Source of the DNA: Oscillospiraceae bacterium
GTDB taxonomy: Bacteria; Bacillota; Clostridia; Oscillospirales; Oscillospiraceae
Length of the DNA: 10,257 nt
Direction of reading: 5' to 3'
Assembly (NCBI GenBank): GCA_017409645.1
Contig: JAFQSI010000044.1
Coordinates: 1-10,257, forward strand
This document shows positions 1 to 6,947 of the stretch, piece after piece. How positions within the stretch are numbered: the first letter of the stretch is position 1; each line of letters opens with the position of its first letter. The translations under genes and the position numbers were made by a program. The notes under the pieces were generated by a model. The model was not told the DNA's origin. It ran no database searches and saw only the letters and a program-made list of their open reading frames with translations.

Positions 1-22
1 AGAAACTTTGGAGGTTCATTCT

Positions 23-859
23 ATGGCAATTTTCACCAATCAGGCTACCCTTGTTTACAACGGCGGCTCCGCCAATTCCAATGTCGCCGTGGGCGAGATC
101 CTGGAGGTCCTGTCCGCCGACAAGACCGCCGTTTCCGGCTCCTACGCCCCCGGCGAGCTGGTGACCTATGTCATCACCGTCCGCAACACCGGCACCGGCG
201 CCTTCACAAATCTGACCGTCACCGATGACTTAGGCGGCGGGACCAGCGCGCCCCTGACCTACGAGGAGGGGACGGCACTGTATTTCGTGAACGGCGTGCC
301 CCAGGCGGCCCCGGCCGTCACCCCCGGCGCGCCCCTGGTCTTCACGGGCATTTCTGTCCCCGCAAACGGCAACGCCGCCATCGTCTACCAGGCCCGGGCC
401 AACGCCTTTGCAGATCCCGGTCTGGAGGGCACCATCACCAACACCGTCACCATCACCGGCGGCGGCCTGACCGGCCCCGTCACGGCTACGGAGACGGTCA
501 ACGCCGTCATCGGCGCAGATCTGACCATCACCAAGACCATCACCCCCGCCCAGGTGGCGGACAACGGCCGGGTGACCTACACCTTCCTGATCCAGAATTC
601 CGGCAATGAAGCCATCACCGCCGCCGACGATGCTTCCGTCACCGACACCTTCGACCCGATCCTGACGGACATCACCGTCACCCTCAACGGCGCGACGCTG
701 ACCGAGGGAACCGGCTACACCTACGACGCGGCCACCGGCCTGTTCACCACGGTCCCCGGCGTCATCACCGTCCCCGCCGCCGCCTTCACCCAGGGTGCCG
801 ACGGCGCATATACCCGCACGCCGGGTCTTGCGACCCTGACCGTCACCGGCACGATCTGA
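23..859 (+). CDS. DUF11 repeat protein without export signal
   Basis: The start is set by a GGAGG ribosome binding site at 10-14, 8 nt before ATG 23; an in-frame upstream codon at 8 overlaps that site and is unlikely. The 278-residue product is rich in Thr, Val, Ala and Gly and has no cysteine. Two tandem beta-sandwich repeats are visible. One runs from about residue 31 to 163, with core YAPGELVTYVITVRNTGTGA and VTDDL. The other runs from about 166 to 278, with core NGRVTYTFLIQNSGNEAITA and SVTDTF. This 'xYTxxxxNxG...xVTDxL' pattern is typical of DUF11, which is usually found repeated in long surface proteins. Here there is no signal peptide, transmembrane anchor or sortase motif, so location and role are unknown. 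The frame is complete. Its promoter lies left of the window or was not captured. A hairpin just downstream (873-891) may help end its transcript. Confidence 0.8.
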   Translation: MAIFTNQATLVYNGGSANSNVAVGEILEVLSADKTAVSGSYAPGELVTYVITVRNTGTGAFTNLTVTDDLGGGTSAPLTYEEGTALYFVNGVPQAAPAVTPGAPLVFTGISVPANGNAAIVYQARANAFADPGLEGTITNTVTITGGGLTGPVTATETVNAVIGADLTITKTITPAQVADNGRVTYTFLIQNSGNEAITAADDASVTDTFDPILTDITVTLNGATLTEGTGYTYDAATGLFTTVPGVITVPAAAFTQGADGAYTRTPGLATLTVTGTI

Positions 860-865
860 ACCACT

Positions 866-1027
866 TCTCAAGCCTCCCCTCAGAGGGGAGGTGGCCCGCG
901 CAAGCGGGTCGGAGGGGTGGGAAGTAAAAGTTTTGAATTTGCCGGAAATAACGGATATTCCCCAGCATCCAACTGCCCACCCCTCAGTCGCCTACGGCGA
1001 CAGCTCCCCTCCAGGGGAGCCTTGAAG
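866..1027. repeat. Paired inverted double-hairpin repeat (REPIN/MITE-like)
   Basis: Two related units face each other. The left unit is 866-924, the right unit 973-1027, separated by about 48 nt of unrelated sequence. Each unit contains two hairpins. The left stems are CCTCCCCT/AGGGGAGG (873-880/884-891) and CCCGC/GCGGG (895-899/904-908). The right stems are GTCGCC/GGCGAC (987-992/996-1001) and GCTCCCCT/AGGGGAGC (1003-1010/1013-1020). The reverse complement of the right unit aligns with the left unit along its length, and both end in a conserved GAGGGGTGGG block. Where the arms differ, the differences are largely paired in the stems, so structure is conserved more than sequence. I associate such units with intergenic repeats of Oscillospiraceae-type genomes. 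The copy number elsewhere cannot be seen from this window, and no transposase is present. Confidence 0.7.
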
Positions 1028-1047
1028 ACACGATTTCAGCACACTGT

Positions 1048-1080
1048 GCCCCGCCGTAAGGCGGGGCTTTTTGTTGCTTT
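1048..1080 (+). terminator. Rho-independent terminator
   Basis: A perfect 8-bp GC stem, GCCCCGCC (1048-1055) with GGCGGGGC (1060-1067), closes a GTAA loop. It is followed by TTTTTG and further T-rich sequence to 1080. It lies after the repeat element and insulates the GH2 genes from the DUF11 gene. Its T-run overlaps the next promoter's -35 region. Confidence 0.85.
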
Positions 1081-1102
1081 TCCCTGCTCAAAATGCTATG
1101 AT
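1074..1102 (+). promoter_or_regulatory. Sigma-A type promoter for the first GH2 gene
   Basis: TTGCTT at 1074-1079, a 17-nt spacer and TATGAT at 1097-1102 make a good housekeeping promoter. The leader is short, about 20 nt, and carries AAGGAGG at 1117-1123, 7 nt before ATG 1131. The terminator tail and the -35 box overlap, so the two units are tightly packed. Confidence 0.7.
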
Positions 1103-1130
1103 ACACCCAAACAGACAAGGAGGGATCCCC

Positions 1131-3509
1131 ATGAAATTCCATTTCAACGACGGTTGGTATTTCACCGAAGCTTTCACAGATGAGCTGCCCAACCGGACCG
1201 CGGAGCAGGCCGCTTCCCTGGAGCCGGTCCGCATCCCCCATACGGTCAAAGAGCTGCCGCTCAATTACCTGAATGAGCAGGACTACCAGATGGTCAGCGG
1301 CTATCTGCACCCCCTTGAGGTACCCGCCGAATGGAATGGCAAGCGGGTCCTCCTCCATTTCGGTGCCGCCGCCCACGAGGCCACGGTCTACTGCAACGGA
1401 ACCGAGATCTGCCGCCACCGCTGCGGCTATACCGCCTTCACCGCCGAGCTGACGGAGCATCTATGTTACGGTGAAACCAACATGATCGCCGTCCGGCTGG
1501 ACAGCCGGGAAACGCTGGACCAGCCCCCCTTCGGCAATGTCATCGACTATCTGACCTACGGCGGCATCTACCGGGCCGTGACTCTGGAGGTCACGGAGCA
1601 GAGCCGCATTTCCGACGTCTTTGTCCGCGCAGATCACACCGGAAAATGCTGCATGCAGCTCTCTGTGGAGCATCCCGGCAGCCTGCGGCTGGCGGGGGAG
1701 ATCTGTGCCCCGGACGGCAGGCTCCTGGGCAGGCTGGACGGCAGGGCATCCCACCGGGACTACACGATCAACATTTCCGATCCTCCCGTCTGGAGCCCGG
1801 AAATGCCGAACCTGTGCCGCCTGACGGTCCGGCTGATGGATGGGGACCGGTGTCTGGACGAAAAGACCGTCCGCTTCGGCTTCCGGACCGTGGATTTCCG
1901 GTCCGACGGACTGTACCTGAACGAAAAGCGGTTCCAGCTCCGGGGGCTGAACCGGCACCAGTGCTGGCCTTATCTGGGCTACGCGGTTCCGAACCGTGCC
2001 CAGGCCCTGGACGCGGACATCCTCAAATACGAGCTGGGCTGCAACGTGGTCCGGACCTCCCACTACCCCCAGAGCCACGCATTCATCGACCGCTGCGACG
2101 AGATTGGCCTGCTGGTCTTCACGGAGATCCCCGGCTGGCAGCACATCGGCGGCGCGGACTGGAAAAATGTGGCGGTGGAAAATGTCCGGGAGATGGTGGA
2201 GCAGTACCGCAACCACCCCAGTATCTTCATCTGGGGCGTGCGGATCAACGAGAGCCCCGACGATGACGAATTCTACCGACGGACCAACGACATGGCCCAC
2301 AGGCTTGACCCCTCCCGCCCCACCGGCGGCGTCCGGAATTTCCGGAAGAGCCACCTCCTGGAGGATGTGTATACCTACAACGATTTCGTCCACCATGGCC
2401 CCAACCCCGGCTGTGAGCCGAAGAAGGCCATCACCTCCGACATCGGCCGCGGCTATATGATTACCGAGTACAACGGCCATATGTTCCCCACCAAAGCCTT
2501 CGACTGGGAGGGCAAGCGGGTAGAGCATGCCCTGCGCCACTGTCGGGTCCTGGACAGCGTACGCAGCCACCCGGACATCGCAGGCTCCACGGGCTGGTGC
2601 ATGTTCGACTACAACACCCACTCCGATTTCGGCTCCGGTGACCGGATCTGCTATCACGGCGTGATGGATCCTTTCCGCAATCCCAAGCTGGCAGCCTGGA
2701 TCTACGCCGCCGAGGGCTGTGAAAAGCCCGTCCTGGCGGTCAGCTCGGGTATGGACATCGGCGACCATCCCGGCGGCTCCATCCCCGACATTTACGCCTT
2801 CACCAACGCCCAGGAGGTAGAGCTTTACAAGGGTGACGAATATGTCGCCACATTCCGTGGCTCCAAAAACTACCCCCACATGCTCCACGGTCCCATTGCC
2901 ATCGACGACCGGGTGGGTGTACTGCTGGAAAAACACGAGGGCTTTGACCCCAAAACTTCCGCCCAGGTTGCTGAATGTATCAACGCCATCGGAAAATACG
3001 GTCTTTCCGGCCTGCCCAAGAGGCATTTGCTGAAGCTGGGGACCCTGATGGTCCGGACGGGCCTGACCTACCGGGACGGTGTCCGGCTCTACGAAAAGTA
3101 TGTTGCCGGCTGGGGGGACAAAACTGCCCGGTGGCGCTTCGTTGCAAAGAATAACGGCGTGGCTGTGGCCGAAGTCCGCAGGGGTCCCGTGGAGTCCGTC
3201 AGCCTGCGGGTCCAGGCAGATACCGAGGTCCTTGCGGAAAAGGGCACCTGGGACATGGCTACCATCCGCATCCAGGCGGTGGATCAGAACGGCAACGTGC
3301 TGCCCTACTGGAACCGGCCGGTGGTCCTGCGCACCAGCGGCCCGATCAAAGTCGTCGGCCCCGCTTTTGTCAATCTCTCCGGCGGCATGGGCGGCACCTA
3401 TGTGCGCACCACCGGAGAGTCCGGCGTCGGCAGCCTCCGTCTTTTCAGCAGAGGCACAGATGAGGTCACCCTGAACTTCTCCGTTCAGGTCCCTTCCACT
3501 GATTTCTGA
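1131..3509 (+). CDS. Glycoside hydrolase family 2 (beta-galactosidase/glucuronidase type)
   Basis: This 792-residue cytoplasmic enzyme should hydrolyse terminal beta-linked sugars with retention of configuration; the exact sugar is not readable. ATG 1131 follows AAGGAGG by 7 nt, so the 20 extra upstream in-frame codons are not used. The domain order is an N-terminal jelly-roll sugar-binding domain (about 1-160), an Ig-like sandwich (about 165-255, ending in the family motif RFGFRTVDF), a TIM barrel (about 258-530), then accessory domains. The acid/base is Glu374 in WGVRINES and the nucleophile is Glu446 in MITEYNGH. The active-site motifs NRHQ (274-277) and RTSHYPQ are present. An Ig-like segment around 536-580 is followed by a helical stretch (about 595-665) and a terminal beta domain (about 680-790). 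No signal peptide is present. No terminator separates it from the next GH2 gene 68 nt downstream, so read-through is likely. GH2 assignment is firm; substrate is open. Confidence 0.93.
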   Translation: MKFHFNDGWYFTEAFTDELPNRTAEQAASLEPVRIPHTVKELPLNYLNEQDYQMVSGYLHPLEVPAEWNGKRVLLHFGAAAHEATVYCNGTEICRHRCGYTAFTAELTEHLCYGETNMIAVRLDSRETLDQPPFGNVIDYLTYGGIYRAVTLEVTEQSRISDVFVRADHTGKCCMQLSVEHPGSLRLAGEICAPDGRLLGRLDGRASHRDYTINISDPPVWSPEMPNLCRLTVRLMDGDRCLDEKTVRFGFRTVDFRSDGLYLNEKRFQLRGLNRHQCWPYLGYAVPNRAQALDADILKYELGCNVVRTSHYPQSHAFIDRCDEIGLLVFTEIPGWQHIGGADWKNVAVENVREMVEQYRNHPSIFIWGVRINESPDDDEFYRRTNDMAHRLDPSRPTGGVRNFRKSHLLEDVYTYNDFVHHGPNPGCEPKKAITSDIGRGYMITEYNGHMFPTKAFDWEGKRVEHALRHCRVLDSVRSHPDIAGSTGWCMFDYNTHSDFGSGDRICYHGVMDPFRNPKLAAWIYAAEGCEKPVLAVSSGMDIGDHPGGSIPDIYAFTNAQEVELYKGDEYVATFRGSKNYPHMLHGPIAIDDRVGVLLEKHEGFDPKTSAQVAECINAIGKYGLSGLPKRHLLKLGTLMVRTGLTYRDGVRLYEKYVAGWGDKTARWRFVAKNNGVAVAEVRRGPVESVSLRVQADTEVLAEKGTWDMATIRIQAVDQNGNVLPYWNRPVVLRTSGPIKVVGPAFVNLSGGMGGTYVRTTGESGVGSLRLFSRGTDEVTLNFSVQVPSTDF

Positions 3510-3515
3510 AAACGC

Positions 3516-3544
3516 TTGACGACCAAACCGTCAGCATCTATAAT
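3516..3544 (+). promoter_or_regulatory. Strong internal promoter with possible operator
   Basis: TTGACG at 3516-3521, a 17-nt spacer and a perfect TATAAT at 3539-3544 form a near-consensus promoter for the second GH2 gene. An inverted repeat, TGACG (3517-3521) with CGTCA (3529-3533) separated by 7 nt, overlaps the -35 box and spacer and could be a repressor site. The downstream gene has AGAGGA at 3566-3571, 6 nt before its ATG. The promoter is clear from sequence; the operator is inference. Confidence 0.75.
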
Positions 3545-3577
3545 AGTTGTATCCAATCTTTTTGCAGAGGATGACCT

Positions 3578-5806
3578 ATGCGACACATTCTTTCCCTGAA
3601 CGAAGCCTGGCGCTTCCACAAGGAGGACCAGGAGGAATTTGAGATCCTGAACCTGCCCCACACCTGGAACGCCGTCGACGGCATGGACGGCGGCGGCGAC
3701 TACTGGCGGGGCACGGGCATCTACGAAAAGACCCTGACCCGGGCAGAGCTGCCCCGGGGCGAGCGGATCTATCTGGAATTCCGGGGCGCCAATTCCAGCG
3801 CCGACGTCTACGTCAACGGCGTCCGCTGCGCCCACCACGACGGCGGCTATTCCGCCTTCCGCTGTGAGATCACCCATCTGCTGGCGGACGAGATGACCAT
3901 CCGGGTGGAGGTGAACAACGCCCCCAACCGGACTGTCTATCCCCAGGTGGCGGACTTCACCTTCTACGGCGGCCTGTACCGGCAGGCCTTCCTCATCGGC
4001 CTGCCCCAGAGCCACTTTGACCTGACCACAAACGGCACCCCCGGCATCCACGTGACCCCCACCGTGGAGGGCAAAAACGGCCGCGCCAGGGTGAAGGTCT
4101 ATACCACCGACCGCAAGCCCGGCCAGCGCATCCGCTATGTCCTCTACTCCAACGGTAAGGAGATCGCCTCCCACGTCACCGATGCCGAGACGGTGGACTT
4201 CCTCGTCAAAAATGTCCACCTCTGGGACGGCAAGCGGGACCCCCACTGCTACCATGTGGAGGCGGATCTTCTGGACGGCGGGGAGAAGCTCGACAACGTG
4301 GGCACCCACTTCGGCTTCCGGACCTTCTCCGTGGACCCGGAGCGGGGCTTCCTGCTCAACGGCCGGGAGTATCCCCTCCGGGGTGTGGCCCGACACCAGG
4401 ACCGGATCGGCTTCGGCAATGCGCTGCTGCCCGAGCATCACAATGAGGACATCGAGCTGATCCGGGAGCTGGGTGCCACCACCATCCGTCTGGCCCACTA
4501 CCAGCACGATCAGTATTTCTACACCCTCTGCGACGAGGCGGGCCTGGTCATCTGGGCGGAGATCCCCTACATCTCCCAGCACATGCCGGAAGGCCGGGAG
4601 AACACCGTCAGCCAGATGACGGAGCTGATCACCCAGTGCTACAACCATCCCTCCATCTGCTTCTGGGGCCTTTCCAATGAGATCACCATGAACAGCGCGG
4701 AGGATCCGGATCTCATCGTCAACCACCGGATCCTGAACAATCTGGTCAAGAAGCTGGACCCCATCCGCCTGACCACCGTCGCCGCCCTGAGCATGTGCCC
4801 CATGGACGCCACCTATCTGACCATCCCCGATGTGGTCAGCTACAACCACTATTTCGGCTGGTACGGCGGCGATACGGACATGAACGGCCCCTGGCTGGAC
4901 AAGTTCCACGCCAAGAATCCCAACATCCCCATCGGCGTCAGTGAATACGGCTGCGAGGCCCTGAACTGGCACACCTCCAACCCCGTCCAGGGCGACTACA
5001 CCGAGGAATACCAGGCCCACTACCACGAGGAGCTGATCCGCCAGCTCTACACCCGTCCCTACATCTGGGCCACCCACTGCTGGAACATGTTCGACTTCGG
5101 CGCCGACGCCCGGGCCGAGGGCGGCGAGAACGGCCAGAACCACAAGGGTCTGGTGACCATCGACCGCAAGTACAAGAAGGACGCCTTCTACGCCTACAAG
5201 GCATGGCTCTCCGACGAGCCCTTCGTCCACATCTGCGGCAAGCGGTACACCGACCGGGTGGAGGATCTGACCAAGGTCTCGGTCTACTCCAACCAGCCCG
5301 AAGTCGAGCTGTTTGCAAACGGCGAATCCCTCGGCAAGCTGGCCGCGGAGGACCATTTCTTCTACTTCAGCGTCCCCAATGTGGGCGAAACCACTCTGGT
5401 CGCCGTGGCCGGGGACTGCCGGGACGAGAGCTTCCTCCGCAAGGTGGACACCTTTAACGAGGACTACCGGATGAAGGAGGCCGGGACCATCCTCAACTGG
5501 TTCGACATCACCGAGCCCGAGGGCCGCTTCTCCCTGAACGACAAGGTCGGCGACATCATGGGCACGCTCCAGGGCAAGCTGCTGATGCTGTCCATGGTGA
5601 AAAAACTGCTGCCCAAGGGAAAGAAGGGCGAAAAGCCCACCGCAGCCGGCTTTGAGATCAACGGCGACATGATGCAGATGGTCGCCGGCTTCACCCTCCT
5701 GCGGCTGCTGAACATGGCCGGCGGCATGCTGGACCTGAAGCTCACCAAGGAGGATCTGCTGGAGCTGAACCGGAAGCTCAACCGGATCAAGAAGCCCAGG
5801 AAGTAA
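3578..5806 (+). CDS. Glycoside hydrolase family 2 beta-galactosidase-type enzyme with extra C-terminal domain
   Basis: This 742-residue enzyme has the GH2 layout: jelly-roll sugar-binding domain (about 1-145, with the PHTWN and GGGDYWRGTGIYEK motifs), Ig-like sandwich (about 150-250, ending FGFRTF), and a TIM barrel from about 255 to 545. The acid/base is Glu368 in WGLSNEI and the nucleophile is Glu456 in GVSEYGCE. RHQDR (272-276) is the usual active-site arginine-histidine motif. A DUF4982-like Ig domain (about 562-612, VYSNQPEVELFANG) follows. The last roughly 95 residues are unusual: a basic Lys/Gly linker (PKGKKGEKP) and a methionine- and leucine-rich helical region ending in a basic tail (NRKLNRIKKPRK). 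No signal peptide is present, so it should be cytoplasmic. It shares the GH2 fold and catalytic motifs with the upstream gene but is not a recent duplicate. It probably releases galactose or a related sugar from short oligosaccharides; the substrate is inferred only. Confidence 0.93.
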   Translation: MRHILSLNEAWRFHKEDQEEFEILNLPHTWNAVDGMDGGGDYWRGTGIYEKTLTRAELPRGERIYLEFRGANSSADVYVNGVRCAHHDGGYSAFRCEITHLLADEMTIRVEVNNAPNRTVYPQVADFTFYGGLYRQAFLIGLPQSHFDLTTNGTPGIHVTPTVEGKNGRARVKVYTTDRKPGQRIRYVLYSNGKEIASHVTDAETVDFLVKNVHLWDGKRDPHCYHVEADLLDGGEKLDNVGTHFGFRTFSVDPERGFLLNGREYPLRGVARHQDRIGFGNALLPEHHNEDIELIRELGATTIRLAHYQHDQYFYTLCDEAGLVIWAEIPYISQHMPEGRENTVSQMTELITQCYNHPSICFWGLSNEITMNSAEDPDLIVNHRILNNLVKKLDPIRLTTVAALSMCPMDATYLTIPDVVSYNHYFGWYGGDTDMNGPWLDKFHAKNPNIPIGVSEYGCEALNWHTSNPVQGDYTEEYQAHYHEELIRQLYTRPYIWATHCWNMFDFGADARAEGGENGQNHKGLVTIDRKYKKDAFYAYKAWLSDEPFVHICGKRYTDRVEDLTKVSVYSNQPEVELFANGESLGKLAAEDHFFYFSVPNVGETTLVAVAGDCRDESFLRKVDTFNEDYRMKEAGTILNWFDITEPEGRFSLNDKVGDIMGTLQGKLLMLSMVKKLLPKGKKGEKPTAAGFEINGDMMQMVAGFTLLRLLNMAGGMLDLKLTKEDLLELNRKLNRIKKPRK

Positions 5807-5813
5807 TCCCACT

Positions 5814-5848
5814 GCCCGCCGGAACACTCCGGCGGGCTTCTTTCTCTT
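5814..5848 (+). terminator. Rho-independent terminator after the GH2 pair
   Basis: A 9-bp stem, GCCCGCCGG (5814-5822) with CCGGCGGGC (5829-5837), has a 6-nt AACACT loop and a T-rich tail (TTCTTTCTCTT). It starts 8 nt after the stop codon. Its tail touches the -35 box of the next promoter. Confidence 0.85.
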
Positions 5849-5875
5849 GACTTTCTGCAAGATTTCCCCTATCAT
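5847..5875 (+). promoter_or_regulatory. Promoter for the lipoprotein gene
   Basis: TTGACT at 5847-5852, a 17-nt spacer and TATCAT at 5870-5875 form a good sigma-A promoter directly after the terminator. The lipoprotein gene is therefore likely its own transcription unit rather than part of the GH2 unit. Confidence 0.7.
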
Positions 5876-5886
5876 AAAGAAAACAA

Positions 5887-5901
5887 AAGGAGGATCCTCC
5901 C
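5887..5901 (+). promoter_or_regulatory. Ribosome binding site embedded in a 12-bp palindrome
   Basis: AAGGAGG at 5887-5893 lies 8 nt before ATG 5902 and fixes that start. The sequence GGAGGATCCTCC (5889-5900) is a perfect palindrome containing the binding site. With no loop it cannot form a tight intramolecular hairpin, so a regulatory role is doubtful. A shorter GGGATCCC palindrome follows the binding site of the first GH2 gene at 1122-1129. Confidence 0.5.
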
Positions 5902-6666
5902 ATGCGCCGCATTTTTTGTCTGTGTCTGCTTCTGACTCTGCTGGCGGGCTGCGTCTCTGCCCCCGCCGGTACGACCGCCGCGCCCACCACCGCTCCGACC
6001 ACGGTCCCCACCACGGCCCCCACGGAGCCGGTACCCACCGAGGACCCTGCCGACAGCATCCGCACGGGCTACTACCTGCTCACCGGCATCAGCGACGGCG
6101 AGACTTCCATCGACGGCTTCGCCATGGCGGCCTTCCGGGGCTATCTGCAGATCAACCCGGACCGTACGGGCCTGCTGTCCCTGAACGGCGTCATCGAGCA
6201 TGTGGAGTGGTCCGGCCGGTATCTGACCATCGACGGCATCACCTGCAAATTCACCATCGAGGACGATGTGATGCAGCTCAATTACAAGTACGAATTCGAC
6301 GCGGAATTCACCTATTCCGGCGATGAGATCGACCCGTACTACCTCAACGCCCCCCTGGAGCCGGGCATGTACATCCTGACCCACTATGTCGACGATGGCG
6401 AGACGTGGTATTTCGAGGATCCGGACATCACCCTGGGCTATTTCCACCTGCTGCCCGACGGCACCGGCAAGTACTACAACGGCAATGCGGAGTTCGACCT
6501 GTCCTGGAAAAACGATGTGCTGATCATCAGCAGCACCCCCCTGATCTACCAGTTCATCCCGGCGGAGCAGACCGGGGACGGCGTGGCCATGCTGATCCTC
6601 CACGACTTCGGCTGGGACATGACCATCTTCCGTGCCATCGACGACAACGTATCCGACGACTTCTGA
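5902..6666 (+). CDS. Lipoprotein with duplicated beta-rich domain
   Basis: This is a 254-residue secreted lipoprotein of unrecognised family. Residues 1-17 are a lipoprotein signal peptide: a short RR start, a hydrophobic Leu/Cys core, and the lipobox Leu-Ala-Gly-Cys with lipidated Cys17. Residues 18-50 are a Thr/Pro/Ala linker that would hold the domain away from the membrane. The rest contains two related units, about 55-128 and 154-233. Both follow the order G-x-Y-x-L-T, D-G-E-T, G-Y, N/L-P-D-x-T-G, a W, and alternating hydrophobic strands, which indicates internal duplication. The mature domain is acidic. It has its own promoter and lies between terminators. A cell-surface binding role is plausible, but no catalytic motif is visible. 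The neighbouring sugar enzymes do not establish its substrate. Confidence 0.88.
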   Translation: MRRIFCLCLLLTLLAGCVSAPAGTTAAPTTAPTTVPTTAPTEPVPTEDPADSIRTGYYLLTGISDGETSIDGFAMAAFRGYLQINPDRTGLLSLNGVIEHVEWSGRYLTIDGITCKFTIEDDVMQLNYKYEFDAEFTYSGDEIDPYYLNAPLEPGMYILTHYVDDGETWYFEDPDITLGYFHLLPDGTGKYYNGNAEFDLSWKNDVLIISSTPLIYQFIPAEQTGDGVAMLILHDFGWDMTIFRAIDDNVSDDF

Positions 6667-6678
6667 GCATACAAAATT

Positions 6679-6706
6679 CCCCCGGAAGCAAAAACGCTTC
6701 CGGGGG
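6679..6706. terminator. Bidirectional terminator hairpin, copy 1
   Basis: CCCCCGGAAGC (6679-6689) pairs with GCTTCCGGGGG (6696-6706) around an AAAAAC loop. It lies between convergent stop codons at 6666 (+) and 6714 (minus). The T-run is better on the minus strand (AATTTTG after the stem), so it best serves the Cys-rich gene. The same 28 nt recur at 7214-7241. Confidence 0.75.
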
Positions 6707-6713
6707 GTTACAT

Positions 6714-6896
6714 TCATGCTCCTGCACTGGGGCAGTTCCGATCCCGGCATGATCCGCAGGACGGCGCTTCCTCTCCAAAACAGCATAACATATAGTCACA
6801 TTCCTCGCAGCAGCACTCCCCCTTTTCTCCGTTTCCCGGACAATCCCGTCCTTGATTTCCCGGAATCAGCACCGTACCTGTCACATCTGTGATCAT
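6714..6896 (-). CDS. Cysteine-rich 60-residue protein, unknown function
   Basis: The start is ATG at 6896-6894, 7 nt after a GGAGG ribosome binding site (complement of 6904-6908). The product has ten cysteines in 60 residues, at positions 19, 28, 29, 30, 33, 38, 39, 47, 50 and 55. They include a CCCxxC cluster, a CC pair and a CxxCxxxxC group. It begins MITDVTGTVLIPGN and has no signal peptide or membrane segment, so it is probably cytoplasmic. Clustered CxxC-type spacing suggests binding of zinc or another metal, or redox activity; this is inference. I do not recognise a named family. Its support as a real gene comes from the near-consensus promoter, the binding site, the terminator and the palindromic operator rather than from homology. 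It diverges from the Cro-like regulator gene, which is its likely controller. Confidence 0.75.
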   Translation of the reverse strand: MITDVTGTVLIPGNQGRDCPGNGEKGECCCEECDYMLCCFGEEAPSCGSCRDRNCPSAGA

Positions 6897-6913
6897 GATT
6901 ATCCCTCCCAATA

Positions 6914-6947
6914 ATAGACTATTACATTATATAATGTAATAGTCTAT
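6914..6947. promoter_or_regulatory. Perfect 34-bp palindromic operator
   Basis: The half-site ATAGACTATTACATTAT (6914-6930) is followed by its exact reverse complement (6931-6947), with the dyad centre between 6930 and 6931. It covers the -10 box, spacer and probable start site of the minus-strand promoter, so a protein bound here would block transcription. It fits a dimeric or tetrameric regulator, and the adjacent HTH protein is the obvious candidate. The symmetry is seen directly; the binding partner is inferred. Confidence 0.8.

Noticed and set aside
866..1027. CRISPR array
   Set aside because: There are only two units, in opposite orientation and each internally folded, with no regular direct repeats and spacers and no cas genes nearby.
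917..1183. Short plus-strand frame across the repeat and first GH2 promoter
   Set aside because: It reads through hairpin repeats, a terminator and a promoter and has no credible ribosome binding site.
1461..3026. 521-codon minus-strand open frame opposite the first GH2 gene
   Set aside because: It is a codon-bias shadow of the GH2 frame, with no plausible domain.
3507..3521. Possible CcpA catabolite-responsive site just before the second GH2 promoter
   Set aside because: The first half TGAAAACG fits, but the second half lacks the expected CA end, and the sequence overlaps the previous stop codon. It is too weak to annotate as a site.
3485..5875. 796-codon open frame on the minus strand opposite the second GH2 gene
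   Set aside because: Its translation is dominated by Val, Gly, Asp, Leu and Ala in a pattern expected from the third-codon GC bias of the sense gene. It shows no recognisable domain, while the sense strand has intact GH2 motifs, promoter and ribosome binding site.
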